Shown piece by piece: positions 35,049-45,617 of a stretch of 64,000 bases of DNA. The stretch is from Strongylocentrotus purpuratus (Eukaryota > Echinodermata > Echinoidea > Camarodonta > Strongylocentrotidae), in NCBI RefSeq assembly GCF_000002235.5, contig NW_022145604.1, positions 5,615,077 to 5,679,076 on the forward strand, written 5' to 3'. Under the pieces are notes generated by a model, which saw only the letters and a program-made list of their open reading frames with translations, ran no database searches and was not told where the DNA came from. Each line of letters begins with the position of its first letter. Positions within the stretch are counted from its first letter, which is position 1. The translations under genes and the position numbers were made by a program.

Positions 35049-37844
35049 ATGGCATTCATACGACGAGCACCTCTTCTACGCTGTCTGCCATTGGTTGTAT
35101 TGTGTATTCTAACCCCGACGCTCATCCAAACCATACACCAAGATGCCATGCTTACTTCTTCTATGATATGTGATTATAATGTCGAGCAGAAGAAAGCTGA
35201 TTGCCATGATCTTGGGTTGGACTCCATCCCTCAGAATCTTCCAAACGATATTAAAGAACTGGACGTCGGGTCCAACAATATCACTTTCATCTTTAATTCT
35301 TCTTTCAAGAGATACCCTTTGATCCAGGTATTGTATCTTAAATCAAACGACATTAGAATGATAGAATCTGCATCCTTTCACCCTCTAAAGGAATTGAATC
35401 ACTTAGACCTATCATACAACCTTCATCTTGTTCTCCCAGCTACAGACCTGTTCAGGGGGTCTAAGAACCTGTCCATACTGGATCTGATATGTTCGAATCT
35501 GAAACTGCTTCCAAACGACACTCTGAAATGGAGCCCGTCTGTGGAGTCTATACACCTTAGCTTCAACGATCTCACTTTCGTTAACATGAGCCTTTGTGGC
35601 AGAGTAAAGAACATCGACTTGTCATATAATAGAATCAAGCATCTCACGGCAGAATCTTTCATGTTTGGATGTCAAATTGGTTATGTGAATCTGATAGGGA
35701 ATCGTATTAATTTAGTAGACCCGAACGTTATTGCATCGTTGCGTGTCCGATCACTGGTCCTTGGGTACAAACCTTTGACACTTGAGATACTGAAGGATAT
35801 TTTTCGCGGGATCTGTCACTCTGAAATAGTGGAGCTCACTATAGGTTATACCGATATCACAGTCTTGCCACGAGATTTCTTTGGTCACTTACATAATTGC
35901 TCTCTTTCTGTGCTTAGATTAACACTGAACCAGGTACAATCTCTCTCTCCGTACGTGTTCTCAAACCTGACAAGACTCGTGAAACTTGATCTATCGCACA
36001 ACGAAATCCCATCTCTCTCTCCATACGTGTTCTCAAACCTGACAAGACTCGTGGAACTTGATCTATCATACAACGAAATCAAATCCCTCTCTCCATACGT
36101 GTTCTCAAACCTGACAAGACTCGTGGAACTTGATCTATCATCAAACGACATCGTCTCTATTGAACCGGTATTCTTTCAAGGCATGCGGGAGTTAAAAGTT
36201 TTGAACTTAAACTACAATCAAATAAAATATATAAACCCAAATACTGACGAATGGGCACTTGACTTGAATGAGTTGCACTTACGCTTTAATTCTTTGACAG
36301 AAATCTCAAAATTTGCATTTTTCGGTTTGCGAAATCTAACGCTGTTAGATCTGAGCTTGAACGACCTTATTGCCCTGGAAATCACGTCGTTTTCGAAACT
36401 GACGGGAATTCAAACCATCGCCATGAACAACATGTATTGCAGTATTGGGTATTTTTACCTGGTAGCCCCGAACTTAACGACCCTTTTCATGAATAACATG
36501 AAAAGCCTAGTGCTCGCTATGCGACCTGGAATAGCCTTAAAAGATTTACAAGGCCTTGTAGATTTGGAAATATGTAATTCGGGGCTGGCGATATTTAATC
36601 TCTGGGATAGAATCCTGAATGTCTCTCTTTTTGACGGATTGTCAAATCTTATTAATTTGAATCTGAGCCAAAATTATTTAAACCATCACATTCCATCTGA
36701 ATTTCCAGCTAGGATCTTCGAACAACTCTCTGCTCTTCAGAACCTTAGTTTAGAAGCCTGTCATATTTCATGCCTTAATCCATTAGCTTTTAAGGGATTG
36801 GAATCGCTTCGGGTGCTAAATTTACGTGGAAACATAATTCAACAACTTAATTTTGATATATTCAAAATGTTAGATCAAGTGACATTTATCGATCTTGGTG
36901 ATAACCTTTTGGCATACCTCGGTGAGCAACTATTTTCGAACAATCCCAGACTGACTACTCTTTTGCTATCAAACAATAGATTAACCCGTCTCAACCAAAC
37001 GACATTTGAACCAATAGAATCTTCGCTTCTATCTCTCGATTTGTCATTGAATCCTATCAGCTGTAACTGCGATCTTCGATGGTTCCGCGATTGGATGAGT
37101 GGACATCTTGACGTCATTGACGAGAACAGAACAGTCTGTTCGTCGGCATCTTTAGAGCCTCTTCGCGAGAAACTTTTACTTGATTTTGATCCCAATACAC
37201 TTTGTGGACTTAACATTGCTCTTGTATGCTTGACTCCTCTCGCCGGCATTTTCTTGGTTGTCATCGTCGTAGTCCTTTATCGCAAACGATGGCAGTTGAA
37301 GTACAAACTCTTTCTCATGAAACTAATGGTAATTGGATATAAAGAGATGAGAGACGCCAGGGACCTCAACGACTACGAGTATGATTTGAATATAATCTTC
37401 TACGATGACGACGAAGAATGGGCTTGTCAACAACTCCAACCAGCTCTGGAAGAACGGCTTCCACAGTTCCAGAGGAATGTCTTTGGTGATCAAGACCTCA
37501 TCCCTGGTATGCACTATCTGGACGCTGTCGACTACGTGGTGAGCCATAGTTACAAAACACTCATTCTACTCAGCAGAACCGCCGTGCACGATCGCTGGTT
37601 TATGCTCAAATTCCGCACCGCAATGGACCATGTGAGCGACACCGAGACCGAATTTGTAGTCGTGGTCTTTCTCGAAGACATCCCTGACGAGGAGATACCA
37701 TTCTTGGCAAGGTTATATTTAAGTGACGGCAGACCCTACCTACATTGGACAGAGGACGTGAGAGGACACGATTTTTTCTGGAATAAACTGGTGAAAAGTC
37801 TCACTATTAATCTCAAAACCAATGACTTAATCCCAAACGAGTAG
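35049..37844 (+). CDS. Toll-like receptor, intact single coding exon (931 aa)
   Basis: A type I membrane receptor of innate immunity. The start at 35049 follows a TTTCAG splice acceptor by 18 bp; an earlier in-frame ATG lies in the intron. Residues 1 to about 28 form a signal peptide. A short N-terminal cap (CDYN...ADCHD) precedes about 25 leucine-rich repeats and a C-terminal cysteine cap (CNCDLRWF...VCSS...TLCG). One membrane helix spans about 721-744 (LVCLTPLAGIFLVVIVVVLY). The TIR domain, about 776-920, has YDLNIIFYDDD (box 1), the BB-loop DLIPG with Pro819 (box 2) and HDFFWNKLV (box 3), so it should recruit TIR adaptors. One LRRCT and a single coding exon match the main sea urchin TLR type. 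Three central repeats are near-identical tandem copies. Confidence 0.96.
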   Translation: MAFIRRAPLLRCLPLVVLCILTPTLIQTIHQDAMLTSSMICDYNVEQKKADCHDLGLDSIPQNLPNDIKELDVGSNNITFIFNSSFKRYPLIQVLYLKSNDIRMIESASFHPLKELNHLDLSYNLHLVLPATDLFRGSKNLSILDLICSNLKLLPNDTLKWSPSVESIHLSFNDLTFVNMSLCGRVKNIDLSYNRIKHLTAESFMFGCQIGYVNLIGNRINLVDPNVIASLRVRSLVLGYKPLTLEILKDIFRGICHSEIVELTIGYTDITVLPRDFFGHLHNCSLSVLRLTLNQVQSLSPYVFSNLTRLVKLDLSHNEIPSLSPYVFSNLTRLVELDLSYNEIKSLSPYVFSNLTRLVELDLSSNDIVSIEPVFFQGMRELKVLNLNYNQIKYINPNTDEWALDLNELHLRFNSLTEISKFAFFGLRNLTLLDLSLNDLIALEITSFSKLTGIQTIAMNNMYCSIGYFYLVAPNLTTLFMNNMKSLVLAMRPGIALKDLQGLVDLEICNSGLAIFNLWDRILNVSLFDGLSNLINLNLSQNYLNHHIPSEFPARIFEQLSALQNLSLEACHISCLNPLAFKGLESLRVLNLRGNIIQQLNFDIFKMLDQVTFIDLGDNLLAYLGEQLFSNNPRLTTLLLSNNRLTRLNQTTFEPIESSLLSLDLSLNPISCNCDLRWFRDWMSGHLDVIDENRTVCSSASLEPLREKLLLDFDPNTLCGLNIALVCLTPLAGIFLVVIVVVLYRKRWQLKYKLFLMKLMVIGYKEMRDARDLNDYEYDLNIIFYDDDEEWACQQLQPALEERLPQFQRNVFGDQDLIPGMHYLDAVDYVVSHSYKTLILLSRTAVHDRWFMLKFRTAMDHVSDTETEFVVVVFLEDIPDEEIPFLARLYLSDGRPYLHWTEDVRGHDFFWNKLVKSLTINLKTNDLIPNE
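35936..36151 (+). repeat. Three 72-bp in-frame LRR repeats inside the TLR
   Basis: The unit encodes SLSPYVFSNLTRLVELDLS(Y/S)NEI. Three successive copies differ by a few bases only, while the flanking LRRs are strongly divergent. This is a recent in-frame expansion of the ectodomain. Confidence 0.93.
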
Positions 37845-38136
37845 TAACGGTCTGACTTATTTTCGTGATAGTGTGATCCATTCTACATTACCGTCCACAT
37901 CTCAGAGTTTAGTATATCTGAATCATGTATTAAGCTAAGAGCCCTACTGGAGCTTGGATCAGACTAAATATGAAGTTGCAAAAAACATCTGATGTCAATT
38001 TATATTTAGAAATTCATAATATGTGGTTATGCATAAATTATGATACACCAGATGGCGAAATACCTTGGTTTTGCTCTTGTGCAGTATACCGGTTGATAGA
38101 AGAAATAGCAACTATTACTCTGCATGTTACTCTAGA
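37845..38136 (+). other. 3' flank of TLR copy 1
   Basis: Begins TAACGGTCTGACTTATTTTC after the stop, as after copies 2 and 3, and stays alignable with them to about 38120 ('accttggttttgctct'). No clear polyadenylation site. Confidence 0.7.
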
Positions 38137-38564
38137 CCAGGGATTCCCAAAGTCCAGACCGCAGGACATGTCAATCCGGACCGCCGGGAGCACTTTTTTG
38201 TTTAACCTTAAAAGTGCCAGGTTCAGATTCCACTTTGTCCCTATCTTTTGGGGATCATAATATACGTTCGACCAAAGGGTACCATGGGTACTGCGTAGTG
38301 TCAAAAATCATAGCGCTGCCAAAATGAAAATTTCCCTATAAATTATGTTCTGTACAAAATGCAGAATTGTTACTTCTCGGATATGTGAATAGTTAATTTA
38401 TAATCAATCAAAAGCCATTCGAGACATAGATATGAAATTTCATGGACGTATTCTTTATGAGATACTCTATCAATATTCCAAGTTTAATAATGTTTTGTCA
38501 TTCCATGGCTGAGATTCCAAGGGGGCTACCACCCCCGCCATCACTCCATTTGTGTCAATTTTTT
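38137..38564. other. Sequence inserted in the 3' flank of TLR copy 1
   Basis: Starts CAGGGATTCCCAAAGTCC, a hAT-like end, at the point where this flank stops matching those of copies 2 and 3. A matching right end was not found. Confidence 0.4.
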
Positions 38565-39909
38565 ATGCCTAGGTCACATTTGCTCTACGGATAGGATACG
38601 GCGGCCGTACGCCCCCGAAATCGAAAGATACTTGCGACCTCACGGTCACCCGAGGGCGTATCCCTATCTTTACAGGCCGTACGGGTCGCCGTGGGATTAA
38701 AACGCGGAGTCATAACTGTTTTTCATTTCTAGGTTCGTCGAAACGGTTAGACACGCCTTATGGAGCTCTCACACTCTGCCGTGTAGGCCTACCGTCCACC
38801 TGCCGGGCTATTAAAAAACAACAGAGTCCAGAACGTTGGGTTTTGAGCGAACTTGTCCCCGGCCGCAAAAAAAAAATTCATAAAATTAATCTTTTCACCG
38901 TTTCGTTGCCATCTTCTGACCGTTCTCACCGGGCGCATACCGGGTGTTGAACGTGCTTCTACCGTCTTCACCGCCCAGATTGACTTTTGTTGAAAATTTT
39001 GGCCGTTTCCATACCGGGCCCATACCGGGTCTCGAACGTGTGCACCGGGTTTGTAGCAGCCACCTACCAGTCACTTAGCGTCCCCTCACCGCTCGGAGCG
39101 TCCTGTGAGCGAGTCCCCGGACTGCTGACGTCATGACACGACTGCCATAAATACCCCGATTTTTTTGCCCGTTCATCACCGTTCTGTAACGGGTTATGAG
39201 CGTATTGTGAACGTGTTCATACAGTGTGACCGTTTTCATAACGTATTCATACCGTCCTCATACCGTTCAACGTCGTCCTCTTGCCGCTTACTTGCGGCCG
39301 GTGCCAGCCGGCCAAAGTTTTGAACATGCCCAAAACTTTCGCCGGGTCCCACCGGGTGTAAATAAGCGCCAACGCCCTATTAACGTGTTGCCCGCTTTGA
39401 TAACGAACCACCGTGTGCCCTCGTCGTTCTCCACCGTCCGCAGACATTTTCGCGCACGGTGGCACACGGTAGGCCTACACGGCAGAGTGTGAGAGTCACT
39501 TTAGACATGCGGTAGAGCTGTTCCACGTCGACCGTACGTCGGTCGTACGATAGTCTTGCGTTTTATATACTCCAGGGATGAAACGGTTACATCAGTCTGG
39601 CCGCACGGTCGCCGTATGGTCCCCCTTCAGCCGCCTTACGGGCACCTTGCGGCTAACTTGCGTCTGCCTTAGTATTTGTCAAAAAGCTACAGCGGCCGCA
39701 GGGATGCCCTAACGCGACCGTGCGTCATCACTTCAAAGGTCGTACGGCAATCGCAGATTTTCTGTCTCCACAAATTCAAATTACGCCGTGCGGCTACCCT
39801 TACATATTATGTGACCGCTACCGTGGGAATGCTGCGGCAGTCCTATAATTACTATTTGCCGTATATATTTTAGACCGCACGGCCGAGGCGGCAAATGTGA
39901 CCTAGGCAT
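38565..39909. mobile_element. TIR element of 1.35 kb with another TIR element inside
   Basis: The ends form a perfect 19-bp inverted repeat (ATGCCTAGGTCACATTTGC). The arms are GC-rich with many CGTACG, GGCCGTACG and CCGTACGG strings in both directions. An inner element (38766-39495) splits the arms. The flank of copy 1 regains similarity to those of copies 2 and 3 just after the right end ('acagtgctacttttcc'). No transposase. Confidence 0.88.
38766..39495. mobile_element. Inner TIR element, 730 bp
   Basis: A perfect 30-bp inverted repeat starting CTCTCACACTCTGCCGTG bounds it. The interior is packed with short ACCGGGT, ACCGTT and AACGTG motifs. Insertion into the outer element is later than the outer one. 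Target duplication not clear. Confidence 0.88.
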
Positions 39910-40736
39910 TCGGCAGATGTTTGCCGAAAAACAGTGCTACTTTTCCTACTGATATACCCTACATGTATACTAAAACTTCCACTTTTGACTAGAACTTCCA
40001 CGTTTGACTGTCTTATATCTTGAAATGAAGGTAGTGTGAAGACGTATGCAAAACACAATTCCGTTCAAAAACACACACCAACACACAGCGAGTTTTTTGC
40101 AACGTGACTATTTATCCATGGTAGACTCGATAGCTGTCTACTGCGTTTTATATTCTTTTCTTCTTTCCTTTTTATCTTTGTTCTGTACTAATCTTTAGTT
40201 TATGTCTTTCATAAATAATACGTTATTAAAATCCGGGAGTTAAAAATAACGCAGGATTCTATTTCTATCTAAGTTAAGTAGTAATGTTTGATTAGTAGGA
40301 CTGATTCGAAAGCCAAAGTCTCAAATGCTAAAAACTTGACAGTCATGCTTTTTTTGTTTATAACAATCTGTTTTGGTTTTGATCCAGCTCTCCAACATTC
40401 TCATTTAACTCATAGCAGTTCACAGAAACTTTTCTGCAGGTCTAAATGAATCTACTTTTCCTCCTCAAATATGAAACAATTTTTCGTAATTCCCACTCTT
40501 TCATTATTGAAAACTAAAAGCTGTGTGAATCAAAATTGCAACAACGAAAATCAACTACAAATTGCCAATTTGAACAAGAAAAAAGTGATTATGAACTTCA
40601 CTCTCCGTTGCCATTTCAGAGATTTCAAAATAAAAATTAAAGGTCACTTAAAGATGACACTATGAAATGGGTTAATCTCTATTAGCTTTGAAAACAACTA
40701 GTCATTGAATACTCGTCATATATTTTTCTGTCTCAA
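39910..40736. other. Flank remnant and AT-rich filler
   Basis: 39925-40045 matches flanks downstream of TLR copies 2 and 3; the rest up to the satellite shows nothing recognisable. Confidence 0.5.
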
Positions 40737-42325
40737 TCTATAAAATGTATTTGATAAAAAGATCAATTAAGTTTGTGTTGCGTAAATATCTTAGTGTAGT
40801 ATCTAAATTGTCTTGATATATGTTATAGGCCTGAAATTTTATTACTAAGATATCATCGAAAATATATTGATAACGTGTATAAGTAGCGATCATCGGCATC
40901 TGCAAAGATGTGTTTGATAAAAAGATCAATTAATTTTGTGTTGTGTAAATATCTTAGTGTAGTACCTAAATTGTCCTGATATTGGTTATATTTGATATTT
41001 TATTATTAAGATATCATCGAGTATAAGAAACGATCATCGGCATCTGCAAAGGTGTTTTTGATAAAAAGATCATTTAAGTTTTTTCTGTGTAAATATCTTA
41101 GTGTAGTATAAAAAAAAGTCTTGATATTGGTTATATTTGAAATATTCATTATTAAGATATCATCGAATATATATTGATAACGTGTATAAACAACGATCAT
41201 CGGCATCTGCAGAGATGTATTTGATAATAAGATCAATTAATTTTGTGTTGTGTAATTATCTTAGTGTGTATCTAAATTGTCTTGACATTGGTTATATTTG
41301 ATATTTTATTATTAGGATATCGTAGAATATATATTGATAATAACGTGTATAAACAACGATCATCGGCATCTGCAAAGATGTATTTGATAAAAAGATCATT
41401 TAAGTTTTTTCTGTGTAAATATCTTAGTGTAGTATCAAAAAAGTCTTGATATTGGTTATATTTGAAATATTAATTATTAAGATATCATCGAATAAATATT
41501 GATAACGTGTATAAACAACGATCATCGGCATCTGCAGAGATGTATTTGATAATAAGATCAATTAATTTTGTGTTGTGTAAATATCTTAGTGTGTATCTAA
41601 ATTGTCTTGACATGGGTTATATTTGATATTTTATTATTAAGATATCGTAGAATATATATTGATAATAACGTGTATAAACAACGATCATCGGCATCTGCAA
41701 AGATGTATTTGATAAAAAGATCATTTTAGTTTTTTCTGTGTAAATATCTTAGTGTAGTATCTAAATTATCTTGACATTGGTTATATTTGATATTTTATTA
41801 TTAAGATATCATCGAGTATAAGAAACAACCATCGGTATCTGCAAAGGTGTATTTGATAAAAAGATCATTTAAGTTCTTTCTGTGTAAATATCTTAGTGTA
41901 GTATCTAAATTGTCATGATATTGGTTATATTTGATATTTTATTATTAAGATATCATCGAATATGTATTGATAACCTGTATAAACAACTATCATCGGCATC
42001 TGCAGAGATGTATTTGATAATGAGATCAATTAATTTTGCGTTGTGTAAATATCTTAGTGTAGTATCTAAATTGTCTTGACATTGGTTATATTTGATATTT
42101 TATTATTAAGATATCGTCGAATATATTGAGAACGTTTTTAAACAACGATCATCGGCATCTGCAAAGATGTATATGATAAAAAGATAAATTAAGTTTTTGT
42201 GTGTAAATATCTTAGTGTAGTATCTTAAGTGTCTTGATATTGATTATATTTCACATATTCATTATTAAGATATCATCTTATATATTAGTAAAGTGTATAC
42301 GCAACGATCATCGGCACCTGCATAC
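40737..42325. repeat. AT-rich tandem satellite, about ten units of 144 or about 162 bp
   Basis: The phrase CATCGGCATCTGCA recurs at 40891, 41035, 41198, 41361, 41523, 41686, 41830, 41991, 42150 and 42309 with few changes. Spacing is 144 bp twice and 159-163 bp otherwise, and the 144-bp units lack the same 'tattgataacgtgta' block. Minus-strand frames give repeated peptides of no known family. Confidence 0.95.
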
Positions 42326-42907
42326 TTTTTTTTGTAATAAATTTTGAATGTTTATTACGGTTGTTTTTGTTTTGTGTAGGCCTATATACGGAATAATGTT
42401 ATGTCAATATATTTTGTGGTTCTCCTTTGATCCACAGTATATGTGATCTAAACAGTATGAAAGTGAATATGATTGCTTCTAGCTATAGTCACACTGTGAT
42501 CGTCGCCCGGTGACCACATCATATTTTATATTATGTAATATTATGTTAAATCATATATATGTTATCATTCTGTTACTATTTGTTGTGCATTGAATGAACA
42601 ATAAAATATCTTTCAAAACAAAAAAACATTTTATCAAAACGTGACGATTAAAACGGTATTTTACCACTGTGTGTGAAGGTGCGATCGTAAAGACTTTCGA
42701 GAATCCCATATAAATCATGTTCAGATTACGAAACACGTCATTGTAAAATGTGCAAATTTCAAAGGGCGGTGGACAAGAGTCGAATTGTTGTGTACGACAC
42801 AATTAAATTGACTAAGGTTGATTTTTTTTTCTCGACAGTCTTTGCGATTATGTTTGTGAGACATTGTCGCCTCTGTTCTACTATATGATTGAAACCCGAC
42901 GTCAAGC
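42326..42907. other. Filler between satellite and MITE
   Basis: AT-rich; no coding or repeat structure recognised. Confidence 0.4.
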
Positions 42908-43296
42908 TTAAAGATAAACTTGAGTTCTGGTAAAAAAAGAAAATGAATTCTCACAGAATCTAACGAAACTTACACTGAATGTTCAAGATTAGAAATAAAT
43001 GTCATGTGCCAAACAATTTGGAAGAAAATGTATACTGGCTGAGTAATGAGCATAGAAAGATAAGGAAATCAGGGTAGTACTAGCCCCGACACCATGTGTG
43101 TTGTCCCATATACACCTTTCTGTGTAAGTGATTGTTACTTTACCAAGACTCTGCCAAATTTATGATGATTTTGATGTCTCCAGAACCTTGCATTACACAC
43201 CATTACTTACATGCTATATGATCAACTTTTCTGATCCATTCCACACCTTTTCTTTCACAATGCAATCGCATTACCAGAACTCAAGTTTATCTTTAA
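42908..43296. mobile_element. TTAA-flanked MITE, family T5, 389 bp
   Basis: Ends TTAAAGATAAACTTGAGTTC and its inverse GAACTCAAGTTTATCTTTAA, about 27 bp matched, with TTAA at each side. No ORF of note. Confidence 0.85.
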
Positions 43297-43655
43297 AGGG
43301 ACTTGGTTAAATATTGTTCAGATGAGAGAAAATCTATTCCATGATGAATAGTAACAAGTTTCCTGTCCAATGGTATCATATTTATATTCTTTCTGCCACG
43401 GGTGACTGATCACCAGGGTATTTAAAAAGGGTTGTCAAAATCGCCTTGTACTAAGTTTGGGCGGATGGAACGAGTTCTTTGGTCTTAAATCCATTTAAAA
43501 AGTTAAATTATGCCCCGTGCTTCAGTGCTTAATTGTTTAAAATGATGCAATTCAATCCATAGGATGACCTTTATTTATTTTGAACAGCCTACTAACTTCT
43601 TGACTCATGATATCTAAGTTCTCTCTGCTCATATGTCTGCTACGCCATTTCACAC
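43297..43655. other. Filler, nothing recognised
   Basis: No coding signal, terminal repeats or tandem repeats seen. Confidence 0.4.
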
Positions 43656-44032
43656 GCGTAATGAGCATAAGGTGTTTATCTCGAATAGCAAATGAAAACT
43701 CAAAGGTTACTAAACCCTATTGCAAGAAGGAACACATAATTATGATGATAAGTATCAAAGAAATTGATAGTAGACTTTCATCAAAAGGATAACATCCCTA
43801 ATAAACTTTAAACATTTTGTATCACCTCAATGAGAAGGGTTACCTTAAACAAGGGATGCGAATAAAGTCAAGATTGTAATCATCATAACAAAAAAGTATC
43901 ATAACTTTTGCTAGAAATAAGCATTTCCTTGAGTTCGAATTAATATTAACACCTTTTCCTTTCAACTACCTAATATTCAATGTAAATAGGTGAGAAATAT
44001 TATTGTATTTGGAATGAGATATTACACACTTT
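43656..44032 (+). repeat. 5' flank of TLR copy 2, duplicate of 33.19-33.78 kb
   Basis: Closely matches the flank of the intact TLR but lacks the 225-bp MITE. The match stops abruptly after 'ggaatgagatattacacac', where the LINE fragment begins. Confidence 0.85.
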
Positions 44033-45060
44033 CCCTATAGAACTTAGGAAAAGTACTTAACGACCATCTACAAAAACTTCAAAATAGAGCTCTTCGTTGT
44101 GTATTACATGTGGATTGGATGTATCCGTCTGAACTATTATTTACAAAATTAGATGTCAAAAGACTTAAGGAGAGGCGAAATATATACGCACTTTACGTAT
44201 ATTGTACAACATTGCATATGAAATGCCACCAGAGAGTACCTTTAATCAATTTGTTTTGAGTAACAGTAATTAATATGTTTTTCATTCATATTTTTAAATC
44301 AAGTACCACCGGTTAAAACTAACTTTTAAAAGAGAAGTCTGCAATACAGAGGAGCAAAACGATGGAATGAATAACCTAATGAATAACCTAATGATGTAAA
44401 AGCTTTGAGCTTTTACAGTTTCAAATTGGACATTATACCGTATAGAGTGAAATAGTATAGTGGCTTCTTTTCTCCATCTCTCTTGTTCCCCCTTCTCTCT
44501 CTCTCTCTCTCTCTCTCTTCATTTCTCTCTCCCTCACATCTCTCTTTCTCTTTTTCCCTCTCCCTTTCTCTCCATCTATCTCTCTCTCTCTCTCTGTTAT
44601 GCCTTTTGTTTTCAATCTGTTTAATTATGCTGTGCAATCACACTAGCTGCTTATTCAATATAGTTATACAAAATGTTTGCCAGTATCCTAATTCGCTTGT
44701 TTTTCTCGATCTATTGTTATCATAAGGTTTACTCTTTTAAATATATATATCAATTTTAATTTTTTTAAATTTTCAATTCCTAATTTTAACTTAACTTTTA
44801 CTTTAATTTACTTCATTTTATATTTGTATTTAGTTATTGTTATATTATGTCATTTATCACGCTTGTCACATAATTTGTCTGTGTATTTTATTCAATTGAT
44901 TTTAAATCCGCTTTCCTTTTACTGTTTTAATTGAATAATTTGTATTGCGTGTTATTTTGAATTGTATATATTTTGTATATGATTCCTTTTTATGTATGAA
45001 CGGACTTGCAGAAGAACAGCCGTTGGCCTAATCAAGTGATCCGTGTTGAAATAAAATATT
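44033..45060 (+). mobile_element. 5'-truncated LINE fragment replacing a TLR ectodomain
   Basis: Near 44071 it encodes LQKLQNRALRCVLHVDWMYP, then ELLFTKLDVKRLKERRNIYA, the C-terminal part of a non-LTR reverse transcriptase ORF. Further on a frame gives the usual 'RGAKRWN' ending. A CT tract (44495-44600) and AT-rich 3' UTR follow, ending with 'gaaataaaatattata' where TIR sequence starts. It takes the place of about 3.5 kb present in TLR copy 1. Reading frame broken more than once. Clade not determined, CR1/Jockey group likely. Confidence 0.8.
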
Positions 45061-45617
45061 ATACAAGTACAAAGTACAAACGCTTTCTCTTGAAACTAAT
45101 GTTAATTGAATATAAAGAGATGAGAGACGCTCGGGTCCACAACGACTACGAGTTTGACTTGAATATCATCTTCTACGACGACGACGAAGAATGGGTTCGT
45201 CAACAACTCCAACCAGCTCTGGAAGAACGGCTTCCGCAGTTCCAGAGGAATGTCTGTGGTGATCAAGACCTAATCCTTGGTATGCACTATCTGGACGCCG
45301 TCGACTACGTGGTGAGCCATAGTTACAAAACCATCATTCTACTCAGCAGAGCCGCCGTGCACGATCGCTGGTTTATGCTCAAATTCCGCACCGCCATGGA
45401 CCATGTAAGCGACACCCAGACCGAATTCGTAGTCGTGGTCTTTCTCGAAGACTTCCCTGACGAGGAGCTACCATTCTTGGCAAGGTTATATTTAAGTGAC
45501 GGCAAACCCTACCTACATTGGACTGAGGACGTGAGAGGACACGATTTTTTCTGGAATAAACTGGTGAAAAATCTCACCATTAATCTTAGGACTAATGACT
45601 TGATCCCCAACGAGTAG
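45061..45617 (+). pseudogene. TLR copy 2: TIR domain only, ectodomain and membrane helix lost
   Basis: Matches copy 1 from the juxtamembrane KYK to the stop at over 90% identity by eye, with no stop or shift in the TIR domain. Signal peptide, LRRs and membrane helix are absent. An ATG at 45006 lies in the adjoining LINE tail, so an open frame of 203 codons exists that would make a soluble TIR protein with about 19 LINE-derived residues (MQKNSRWPNQVIRVEIKYY). Box 1 and the FW of box 3 are kept, but the BB-loop proline is Leu (DLILG, codon 45276-45278). Whether it is transcribed cannot be seen. Most likely a pseudogene. Confidence 0.85.

Noticed and set aside
35885-37547. Minus-strand frames opposite the TLR
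   Set aside because: Shadows of the coding strand; the repeated peptide in one is the inverse of the tripled LRR.
40738-41236. Repeated minus-strand frames in the satellite (SLQMPMI... peptides)
   Set aside because: They follow the tandem unit and break in other units, so they are repeat translations.
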